Assembly: GCF_002970975.1 (NCBI RefSeq)
Contig: NZ_KZ672983.1
Span: forward strand, 295,097 to 359,096
Reading direction: 5' to 3'
Length of the DNA: 64,000 bases
DNA from: Microbacterium halophytorum
Lineage (GTDB): Bacteria; Actinomycetota; Actinomycetes; Actinomycetales; Microbacteriaceae
The first letter of the stretch is position 1; each line of letters starts with the position of its first letter. Both the position numbers and the translations under genes were made by a program. Shown here piece after piece: positions 17,316-24,545 of the stretch. The notes beneath the pieces are model-generated. The model ran no database searches. It worked only from the letters and a program-made list of their open reading frames with translations, and was not told the DNA's origin.

Positions 17316-19838
17316 ATGACCGACGGCAAGGTGCTCGAGTTCTCGGGCGTGACGAAGGTCTTCGGCGACGTATCGGCTGTCTCCGACCTGAATGCGCACA
17401 TCGAGCCCGGCGTCGTGACGGCCGTTCTCGGCCCGAACGGCGCGGGCAAGACGACATCCCTGCGCATCCTGCTCGGCGCGGTGAAGCCGACATCCGGCAC
17501 CGCCACGATCGGCGGGTCGACGTACAAGAACCTCTCGCACCCGGCCCGCACCGTCGGCGCCGTGCTCGAGACGCCGGAGTTCCGGCCGCGACGCACCGCG
17601 ACGCGCCAGCTCACCTCGGTCGCGAAGTCGAACGGCATCGCGCCTGCTCGGGTGCGCGAGGTGCTCGACCTGGTGGGTCTCACCGACGTCGCCGACATGC
17701 GCATCGGCAGCTATTCGCTCGGCATGCGCCAGCGCCTGTCGATCGCGCAGGCGCTGCTGGGCGACCCCGGCGTGCTGGTGTTCGACGAACCGGTCAACGG
17801 CATGGACCCCGAGGGCATCCGGTGGATGCGCCTCCTGATGCGCGGCCTCGCCGACGAGGGGCGCACGGTGCTCGTGTCGTCGCACCTGCTCAGCGAGGTT
17901 CAGCAGATCGCCGACCGCATCCTGATCATCTCCAACGGCAGGATCGTCTTCTCGGGCGGCATCGAGGAGCTCGCCGACGTCAACCCGATCGTGGTCGTCG
18001 ACTCCTCCGACCGCGAGAAGCTCTCGCGCGTGCTGCGCGACGGCGGCTACGAGTTCGAGGTGCTGCGCAGCGGTATCAATGTGCGCGACGCGCTCGCTCG
18101 CGAGGTCGGCGAGGCAGCCGCCGCGGCCGGCCTGCCGCTGTCGGTGCTGCACCAGCGCGGCGCGAGCCTCGAGGACGTCTTCCTCGACCTGGTGAACGGC
18201 CGCCCCACGCGCCAGACCGCCGCCCTCTCGGGCGGAGACGCCGCCGCGGCCGCTGTTTCCGCGGGCGCAGCCGGCATCGCCGCGACGGGCGACACGAACG
18301 AGACTCCGGATGACGCTGAGGCGGACGGCACCGAGACCCCGGATGCCGCGGCAGTCGCCACCGGCGCGGGCGTCGCGGCCACCGCCGCCGGTGCCGCGGG
18401 CGTTGCGGCCGCCGCCGGGGCGGACACCGACGACGCGGAGGCGGACGAGGCGCCCGCCGGGAGCGGCGACGACGAGGGCGCTGACGACGACGAGGGCGAA
18501 GCGTCGGACGCCGATGGCGGGGCCGAGGACGACGCCGCGGCGGACGACGAGGCCGCGGACGCGACCTCCTCCGACGCCGAAACGCACGAAGACGGAACCA
18601 CGGTCGACGGCGCGGACGACGCCGAGGACGACGCCGAGGCTGGCGAGCCGGGCGACGAGGGTGACGCCGAGGCGAGCGACAACGCCGAGACGAGCGACGC
18701 GGGCGACAGCGAGCCGAGCGACAACGCCGCGGACGAAACCGACTCCGAGCCGGGCGACGAGACCGGCGAAGCGGCGAACGCGGTTCCCGCCTCGATCGGC
18801 GCGGCCGTCGCCGCAGGCGCCGCTGCGGCGACGTCTGACGACGAGGCGAGCGAGGCCGCCGATGCGGGGGATGACGCGGCGAGCGACGGCTCCGAGACCG
18901 ATGCGGCCCGGAGCGAGTCGGAGGAAGCCGAGGGCGAGGTCGCCGAAGCCGCGTCGGAGGACGCGGCCGGCGAAGCGTCGGACGGCACGGATTCGGCTGG
19001 ACAGGACGACGCCTCGGGCGAGTCCGACTCGGCATCCGATGGCGGCGCCGAAGGAGCCGGCGGCCAAGCGGCCGAGCGGGAGGACACCGACGACGAGGAG
19101 ACGCGCGAGGCTTCCGACGACGCGTCCAGGGCCGGCGACGACACCCTGGGTGGCGGCTCCGCCCCGGCGACCGAGCAGGCGGAGGACGACGCCGCGAGCA
19201 CCCCGGCCGAAGCGAGCACGGACGACGCCGCTGGAGACGGCGAGCCCGATGGTCGCGACGGCGGCGCTCCGCTCGACGACGACGCACCCGAGCAGACCCC
19301 CGCCGCCGCGGGTTCCGCGTTCGGCCCGGCGGCGACGTCCGCCGAATCGGCGGCCGATTCGCGGCCGCTCCCCGGCCTGTCGGCCCTCCACGACATCCTG
19401 AACGACCCCGACGGGGCGGGCGCGAAGTCGATCCCGAAGTTCCCGATCGCCGAGGCCCCCGAGCGCGACGGTGCCCCTGGCGCCGCGGCCGACACCGACG
19501 GCGAGGGGAGCCCCTGGTCGGCCGGCCCGAGCTTCGCCGAGCGCGCGAGCGCGGGCGCGCGGGGCGACGCCGAACCTGACCGGGATGCGGACGGCGTCGA
19601 AGAAGGCGTCGAACCCCGTTCGCTGACGGCCGAGGACCTGGCCAACGCCGACATCATCTCGCTCGGAGACGGTGCCGACGAGGCGCAGCATGACGACGCA
19701 CCTTCCGCCGCGGAGGACGGCGCGGACGAACCGGGCCACGACGACAGCGAATCCGATTCCGCGTCGTTCGACGAGTTCGTCGCGGAGTTCGAGCAGGACG
19801 ACGACACCGACGACGACACGTCGAACCCGACGCGCTGA
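17316..19838 (+). CDS. ABC transporter ATPase with very long acidic disordered tail
   Basis: Residues 1 to about 300 are a complete ABC-2-type ATPase: Walker A GPNGAGKTT near residue 39, signature YSLGMRQRLS near 133, Walker B VLVFDEPVNGMDP near 152, then the usual small C-terminal domain. The remaining 530 or so residues are almost only Ala, Asp, Glu, Ser, Gly and Thr, with a few short ordered-looking islands (SALHDILNDPDGAGAKSIPK, SPWSAGPSFAERASAGAR, LTAEDLANADIISLGD, FDEFVAEFEQDD). The tail stays in one frame and is not a merged gene. aaggagg stands 4 bases before the ATG. No membrane subunit gene is adjacent, apart from a tiny membrane protein overlapping by one base. Confidence 0.87.
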   Translation: MTDGKVLEFSGVTKVFGDVSAVSDLNAHIEPGVVTAVLGPNGAGKTTSLRILLGAVKPTSGTATIGGSTYKNLSHPARTVGAVLETPEFRPRRTATRQLTSVAKSNGIAPARVREVLDLVGLTDVADMRIGSYSLGMRQRLSIAQALLGDPGVLVFDEPVNGMDPEGIRWMRLLMRGLADEGRTVLVSSHLLSEVQQIADRILIISNGRIVFSGGIEELADVNPIVVVDSSDREKLSRVLRDGGYEFEVLRSGINVRDALAREVGEAAAAAGLPLSVLHQRGASLEDVFLDLVNGRPTRQTAALSGGDAAAAAVSAGAAGIAATGDTNETPDDAEADGTETPDAAAVATGAGVAATAAGAAGVAAAAGADTDDAEADEAPAGSGDDEGADDDEGEASDADGGAEDDAAADDEAADATSSDAETHEDGTTVDGADDAEDDAEAGEPGDEGDAEASDNAETSDAGDSEPSDNAADETDSEPGDETGEAANAVPASIGAAVAAGAAAATSDDEASEAADAGDDAASDGSETDAARSESEEAEGEVAEAASEDAAGEASDGTDSAGQDDASGESDSASDGGAEGAGGQAAEREDTDDEETREASDDASRAGDDTLGGGSAPATEQAEDDAASTPAEASTDDAAGDGEPDGRDGGAPLDDDAPEQTPAAAGSAFGPAATSAESAADSRPLPGLSALHDILNDPDGAGAKSIPKFPIAEAPERDGAPGAAADTDGEGSPWSAGPSFAERASAGARGDAEPDRDADGVEEGVEPRSLTAEDLANADIISLGDGADEAQHDDAPSAAEDGADEPGHDDSESDSASFDEFVAEFEQDDDTDDDTSNPTR

Positions 19839-20077
19839 TGGGCTCATCGGCGAACCCGCTGCTGCCGGCGGCCTACGACATCGCGTGGGCCCTGCTGCTC
19901 CTGGCCATCGCCGCGCTCACCGTCACGACGGTGGTGTCGATGGTGCGCACCCGCGAGCTCACCGGCTTCGCGTTCCTCGTGGGGTTCGTGATCGTGCTCG
20001 CGCTCCCGGTGCTCGGCCCGATCGCGTGGTTCGGGCACGGCCGCGGAGCAGTCCGCAGCGGTTCACGCACGCGCTGA
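19838..20077 (+). CDS. small two-helix membrane protein, PLDc_N-like
   Basis: A 79-residue protein with two hydrophobic helices (DIAWALLLLAIAALTVTTVV and FAFLVGFVIVLALPVLGPIA) separated by a short charged loop. The ending LPVLGPIAWFGHGR resembles the phospholipase-D nuclease N-terminal (PLDc_N) domain found as a stand-alone small protein in actinobacteria. The ATG overlaps the previous stop by one base (TGATG), so it is translationally coupled to the ABC ATPase and might contact it. Function is unknown. Confidence 0.75.
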   Translation: MGSSANPLLPAAYDIAWALLLLAIAALTVTTVVSMVRTRELTGFAFLVGFVIVLALPVLGPIAWFGHGRGAVRSGSRTR

Positions 20078-20119
20078 CCTGACCGAGGCACGGCGCCGGG
20101 TGCGGTGCGCCTCCGGTCC

Positions 20120-20521
20120 TCAGTCTTCGACGAGGTCGATGACGTCGGTCTGCGTGCCGACCTCCTCGACCTGGAGCGCCTCGACGAGGGCCTTCGCGTG
20201 CGGGGTCGACAGCACGATGCGCTGGAACTCGTGGTCGCGCAGCGTGATCACGACGCCGTCGTGCCCGCGCCCGCGCAGGAGCACGAAGTCTCGGCCCGCT
20301 GTACGCACCCACGTGCCCGCGGCCAGCCGGCGCCCGATGTGCGTGCCCGGCTTGCGAACGCCCTGCAGCCACGTCCACGGGTCGTCGGTGAGGAGCACCC
20401 GCCGGATGTCGGCGCGCGGCACCCGCACGCTCTCCTTGCGGAAGGCGAGGGCGCGCTCGACGGCGGCCAGCTCGATCACGAGCTGCGCCTGGTCGATCAG
20501 CAGCCTCACCACGCTCCCCAT
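20120..20521 (-). CDS. conserved hypothetical protein, possible bacterial PH-like domain
   Basis: A 133-residue soluble protein without a recognised family. The sequence alternates short beta-rich stretches (AFRKESVRVPRADIRRVLLT, TWVRTAGRDFVLLRG, DGVVITLRDHEFQRIVLS) and ends in a helix with an acidic tip, an arrangement like bacterial PH-type domains of actinobacteria. It lies 118 bases downstream of prpC on the same strand and may be transcribed with it by read-through. The start is ATG. I do not assign a function. Confidence 0.65.
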   Translation of the reverse strand: MGSVVRLLIDQAQLVIELAAVERALAFRKESVRVPRADIRRVLLTDDPWTWLQGVRKPGTHIGRRLAAGTWVRTAGRDFVLLRGRGHDGVVITLRDHEFQRIVLSTPHAKALVEALQVEEVGTQTDVIDLVED

Positions 20522-20639
20522 CCTGGCATGCCGTCGCCGCGAACCGGCGACCCCGGCGCGCGTGCCCCGCTCCCGGCACCCGGGCTGCGGGACAGAGCCC
20601 TCCCCGAGGCGCTCCCCTGAGCGCCCGGCCGTCCTCGAG

Positions 20640-21770
20640 TCAGTCCGCGACGTGCCGCTCGTCCGGGCCGTTGTAGGCCGACAGGGGGCGGATGAGGGCG
20701 TTGGCCGCCTGCTGCTCCATGATGTGGGCGGTCCATCCGGTCACGCGCGCCGCGACGAACAGAGGCGTGAACGTCACGGTGTCGAAGCCCATCAGGCTAT
20801 AGGCCGGGCCGGACGGATAGTCGAGGTTCGGGTAGATGCCCTTGCGCCCCACGAACTCGCTCTCGAGTGCGTCGTAGAGCGCCGCGACATCCGGGCGGTC
20901 GTAGTGCTCGACGAGGGTGTCGAGCGCGGCCTTCATCGTCGGCACTCGCGAGTCGCCGTGCTTGTAGACGCGGTGGCCGAAGCCCATGATCTTGCGCTTC
21001 TCCGCAAGGGCCTGGTCGAGCCACGGCACGACGTTCGAGGCGTCACCGATCTCGTCGAAGATGTGCAGGACAGCCTCGTTGGCGCCGCCGTGCAGCGGGC
21101 CCTTGAGCGCGCCGACGGCGCCGACGACGGCCGAGTACAGATCGCTCATCGTCGACGTGATGACGCGCGCCGTGAAGGTCGAGGCGTTGAACGAGTGCTC
21201 GGCGTAGAGGATCATCGAGCGGTTGAACGCGTCGACGACCGCGGGGTGGGCCTCGTCGCCGAACGTCATCCAGAGGAAGTTCGCCGAATAGTCGAGGTCG
21301 TCGCGAGGGGCCACGAGCTCCTCGCCGCGGCGGCGGCGCTGCCCGTACGCGACGATCGCGGGCAGCGCCGCGAACAGGCGGACGCTGCGGGCGAGGTTCT
21401 CCTCGGGGGTCCCCGACGCGTCGAGCACCGAGCCGCCGCCCGCCGTGTCGGCGGCGCCGACCGCGCTGAGCGCCGTGCGGATCTCGTCCATCGGGTGCGC
21501 CTCGACCGGCAGGACGTCGATGACGGCCTTGACCTCGGGCGCGAGCGCGCGGTGCCGGCGCTCCTCGGCGCGCAGCCGGGCGAGCTCGTCGGCGGTCGGC
21601 AGCTCGCCGTTCCACAGCAAGTGGGCGACGGCCTCGAACGGCTGCGTCGCGGCGAGCTCCTGCACGGGGTAGCCGCGGTAGAGCAGGCTGTTCGTCTCGG
21701 GGTTGACCTTGCTGACGGCCGTGTGATCGACGACGACGCCGGCGAGCCCCTTCTTGATGTCCTCGGTCAT
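20640..21770 (-). CDS. prpC: 2-methylcitrate synthase / citrate synthase
   Basis: Condenses propionyl-CoA (and acetyl-CoA) with oxaloacetate in the methylcitrate cycle. Citrate-synthase signatures are GPLHGGANEAVL (His), GFGHRVYKHGDSR near residue 265, and YPNLDYPSG with the catalytic Asp region. At 376 residues it is the short, PrpC-like type. The ATG at 21770 is preceded by aaggag with 5 bases spacing; a GTG two codons upstream falls too close to that site. It is the last prp gene of the minus-strand set and its ribosome site overlaps the end of prpB. Confidence 0.93.
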   Translation of the reverse strand: MTEDIKKGLAGVVVDHTAVSKVNPETNSLLYRGYPVQELAATQPFEAVAHLLWNGELPTADELARLRAEERRHRALAPEVKAVIDVLPVEAHPMDEIRTALSAVGAADTAGGGSVLDASGTPEENLARSVRLFAALPAIVAYGQRRRRGEELVAPRDDLDYSANFLWMTFGDEAHPAVVDAFNRSMILYAEHSFNASTFTARVITSTMSDLYSAVVGAVGALKGPLHGGANEAVLHIFDEIGDASNVVPWLDQALAEKRKIMGFGHRVYKHGDSRVPTMKAALDTLVEHYDRPDVAALYDALESEFVGRKGIYPNLDYPSGPAYSLMGFDTVTFTPLFVAARVTGWTAHIMEQQAANALIRPLSAYNGPDERHVAD

Positions 21771-21772
21771 GC

Positions 21773-22675
21773 TCACTCCTTCGTGATCTGGAAGTTAAAG
21801 ATTCCGGAATCGAATCGGTTGTACGACTCGTAGTCGACGAGGTCGTAGAGGTCGGCGCGGTGCTGCATGGCGCCGAGCTGACTCGTGAGGCTGCCCTCGT
21901 CGACGAGCGCGTCGAGCGCCCGCTCGGCCGCGCCCATCGCCATCCGGAGCAGCGAGACGGGCCAGATGATCATCCGGATGCCCGCCTCGCGCAGTTCATC
22001 GACCGTGAACAGGTCGCTCTTGCCGAACTCGGTCATGTTCGCCAGCACCGGCACGTCGACGGCGTCGGCCACGGCGCGGAACTCGTCGAGGCTCCTCATC
22101 GCCTCGGGGAAGATCGCGTCGGCGCCCGCCTCGACGAGCTTCCGGATGCGACCGATCGCGGCGTCGAGGCCCTCGACGGCCCGGATATCGGTGCGCGCCA
22201 TGATCAGGAAGTTCTCGTCTCGGCGCGCATCGCGCGCCGCCCGAATGCGTTTCAGCGCCGTCTCCTCGTCGACGACCTCCTTGCCGTCGAGGTGGCCGCA
22301 CCGCTTCGGGTTGACCTGGTCCTCGATGTGGCAGCCGGCGAGGCCCGCATCCTCCAGCGTCTGGACGGTGCGGGCGACGTTCATCGTCTCGCCGAAGCCG
22401 GTGTCGGCGTCGACGATCGCCGGCAGGTCCGTCATCCGGGCGATCTGTGCGGCGCGGCCCGCGACCTCCGTGAGCGTCGTGAGGCCGATGTCGGGCAGGC
22501 CGAGGTCGGCCGAGAGCACGGCGCCCGAGATGTAGACGCCCTCGAAGCCCTTGCGCTCGATCATCCGGGCCGAGAGCGGGTTGAAGGCGCCGGGGAAGCG
22601 CAGCAGCTCGCCCGAGGCGAGCGCCTCGCGGAACTTCTGGCGCTTGATGTGGGGCGGGGTGGTCGCGTTCAGCAT
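21773..22675 (-). CDS. prpB: 2-methylisocitrate lyase
   Basis: Cleaves 2-methylisocitrate to pyruvate and succinate. The isocitrate-lyase-superfamily barrel shows ADTGFGE (metal/substrate Asp), HIEDQVNPKRCGHLDGKE with the catalytic Cys of the K-K/R-C-G-H motif at about residue 123, and FLIMARTD. The 300-residue length is normal. ATG at 22675 follows aaaggggcc. It sits between prpD and prpC; a 151-base gap with a long inverted repeat separates it from prpD. Confidence 0.94.
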   Translation of the reverse strand: MLNATTPPHIKRQKFREALASGELLRFPGAFNPLSARMIERKGFEGVYISGAVLSADLGLPDIGLTTLTEVAGRAAQIARMTDLPAIVDADTGFGETMNVARTVQTLEDAGLAGCHIEDQVNPKRCGHLDGKEVVDEETALKRIRAARDARRDENFLIMARTDIRAVEGLDAAIGRIRKLVEAGADAIFPEAMRSLDEFRAVADAVDVPVLANMTEFGKSDLFTVDELREAGIRMIIWPVSLLRMAMGAAERALDALVDEGSLTSQLGAMQHRADLYDLVDYESYNRFDSGIFNFQITKE

Positions 22676-22707
22676 CAGTGGCCCCTTTCCTTTCGCGATT
22701 CTCCCGG

Positions 22708-22801
22708 ACACAACGCAGTCGATCCGCGTCGAACCGTGTCTGCAGCCCGCGGAACTCCGCTGTAGGCCGCCCACAGGCCTGCAGGATTGACTGCGTTGTG
22801 T
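22708..22801. repeat. 17-bp inverted repeat in the prpD-prpB gap
   Basis: ACACAACGCAGTCGATC at 22708-22724 is matched on the opposite strand by GATTGACTGCGTTGTGT at 22785-22801, 16 of 17 positions, with 60 bases between. The interval itself has two CTGCAG words. In the prp mRNA this would pair into a large stem, perhaps a processing or partial-termination site that sets different prpD and prpBC levels. Confidence 0.7.
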
Positions 22802-22826
22802 TGCGACATCGCGCGCCGCGTGCCCA

Positions 22827-24353
22827 TCAGAAGAGTCCTTTCGGGCTCGGGGCGGCGTCGACCACGCCGGGGTTCGCGAGGATCGTCAGCTCGCCGACCT
22901 CCTCGGCCGTCAGCTCGGGCAGACGGGCGGCGAGCGCGAGGAAGCGCTCGACCTCATCCGGCGCGAGCACGGGTTCGGCGAGCAGCCGGAACTTGTTCTC
23001 GTAGTCGGCCCTGGCGAACGGGCGCGCCCCGAGGGGGTGCGCGTCGGCGACCGCGATCTCGGCGGTCACGGTCGTGCCATCGGTCAGCGTGATCTCGGCG
23101 CGGCCGCCGAAGGCCTTCTCATCCGGGTCCTCCGAGTGGTATCGGCGCGTCCACTCGTCGTCGAGGGCCGTGGTGACCTTGTGCCACAGCGCGACGGTGT
23201 CGGCGCGGCCCGCCCGCTCGGGGGCGTACGAGTCGACGTGGTGCCAGCCGCCGTCTTGCAGCGCGACCGTGAAGATGTACGGGATCGAGTGGTCGAGCGT
23301 CTCGCGCGACGCCGTCGGGTCGTACTTCTGCGGGTCGCCCGAGCCGGAACCGATCACGACGTGCGTGTGGTGCGAGGTGTGCAGCACGATGCCCGCGACG
23401 TTCGCCGGGTCGCGCAGCTCGGGGCGCTCGGTGCCGAGGCGGCGAGCGAGGTCGATCCAGGCCTGCGCCTGGTACTCGGCCGAGTGCTCCTTCGTGTACG
23501 AGTCGAGGATCGCCCGCTTCGGCTCCCCCGCCGCAGGCAGCGGCACCTCGTACGCCGCATCCGGGCCGTCGAGCAGCCACGCGATCACGCCGTCCTCGCC
23601 CTCGTAGATCGGCGAGGGCGAGGTCTGCCCTCGCATCGCCCGGTCGACGGCCTCGACGGCCATCTTCCCCGCGAACGCAGGGGCGTGCGCCTTCCAGGTC
23701 GAGATCTCGCCCTTGCGCGACTGGCGCGTGGCGGTCGTCGTGTGCAGCGCCTGGCCCACGGCCTGGAAGACCGTCTCGGCGTCGAGGCCCAGCATCGTGC
23801 CGATGCCCGCCGCCGCCGACGGGCCCAGGTGCGCGACGTGGTCGATCTTGTGCTTGTGCAGGCTGATCGCCCGCACGAGGTCCATCTGGATCTCGTAACC
23901 CGTCGCGATGCCGCGCACGAGGGCGCGGCCGTCGCAGCCGGCGTGCTGCGCCACGGCCAGGATCGGCGGGATGTTGTCGCCCGGATGCGAGTACTCGGCC
24001 GCGAGGAACGTGTCGTGGTAGTCGAGCTCACGCACCGCGACGCCGTTCGCCCAGGCGGCCCACTCGGGGCTCGTGCGCCGCTCCGCGGGCAGGCCGAAGA
24101 TCGTCGAGCCCGCGCCGCCCGTCGAGACGGGGTGCGACAGCGCCTGCGCCCGCGCAGAGCAGATCGGCGCGCGCGTCAGCGACGCCGCCGCGACCGCTGC
24201 GTTGTCGATGACGCGGTTGACGATCATCTCGGTGACCGCCTCATCGACTTCGACCGGGTCGACCGCGACCTCCGCGATCTTCCAGGCCAGCTGGTCGCGG
24301 CGCGGCAGGTCTTCCTCTGAGCGGTAGGTGCGGACGGAATGCAAGACGGTCAT
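22827..24353 (-). CDS. prpD: MmgE/PrpD family 2-methylcitrate dehydratase
   Basis: Dehydrates 2-methylcitrate to 2-methyl-cis-aconitate. The PrpD fold is recognisable from [35 protein letters not shown], the [16 protein letters not shown] block, and [19 protein letters not shown]. Length of 508 residues is slightly above typical. Of two in-frame ATGs, the one at 24353 is best spaced from gaagga. It is the promoter-proximal prp gene, divergent from fbiC. Together with prpB and prpC it gives the propionate-degrading set; no prpR-type regulator is adjacent. Confidence 0.93.
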   Translation of the reverse strand: MTVLHSVRTYRSEEDLPRRDQLAWKIAEVAVDPVEVDEAVTEMIVNRVIDNAAVAAASLTRAPICSARAQALSHPVSTGGAGSTIFGLPAERRTSPEWAAWANGVAVRELDYHDTFLAAEYSHPGDNIPPILAVAQHAGCDGRALVRGIATGYEIQMDLVRAISLHKHKIDHVAHLGPSAAAGIGTMLGLDAETVFQAVGQALHTTTATRQSRKGEISTWKAHAPAFAGKMAVEAVDRAMRGQTSPSPIYEGEDGVIAWLLDGPDAAYEVPLPAAGEPKRAILDSYTKEHSAEYQAQAWIDLARRLGTERPELRDPANVAGIVLHTSHHTHVVIGSGSGDPQKYDPTASRETLDHSIPYIFTVALQDGGWHHVDSYAPERAGRADTVALWHKVTTALDDEWTRRYHSEDPDEKAFGGRAEITLTDGTTVTAEIAVADAHPLGARPFARADYENKFRLLAEPVLAPDEVERFLALAARLPELTAEEVGELTILANPGVVDAAPSPKGLF

Positions 24354-24463
24354 CGTCATCCTTCGTTCTCGAGGTTCTCGTGAAAGCTCGCGAGCGCGAC
24401 TTCCGGGTGCACGTGGGTCCGTGCGCCCGGCGCTGCACGATCTCCCGCGCTCGTGCGCACCAT

Positions 24464-24508
24464 CGTCTCACGACGACGACCGTCGGAGACGGGCGGGGTC
24501 GTGAGACG
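24464..24508. promoter_or_regulatory. perfect 11-bp inverted repeat between prpD and fbiC
   Basis: CGTCTCACGAC at 24464-24474 and its exact complement GTCGTGAGACG at 24498-24508, 23 bases apart, in the 192-base divergent gap. It is 38 bases before the fbiC start and about 110 before prpD. It could be an operator or a leader hairpin of fbiC. No known regulator motif is matched. Confidence 0.5.
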
Positions 24509-24545
24509 CGACGCCCGCCCCCGCGCCCGGTGCGAGACTGGAACG

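Noticed and set aside
17205..19847. 880-codon frame on the - strand
   Set aside because: Antisense shadow of the ABC ATPase and its repetitive tail; Gly/Arg/Val-rich without domains or a ribosome site.
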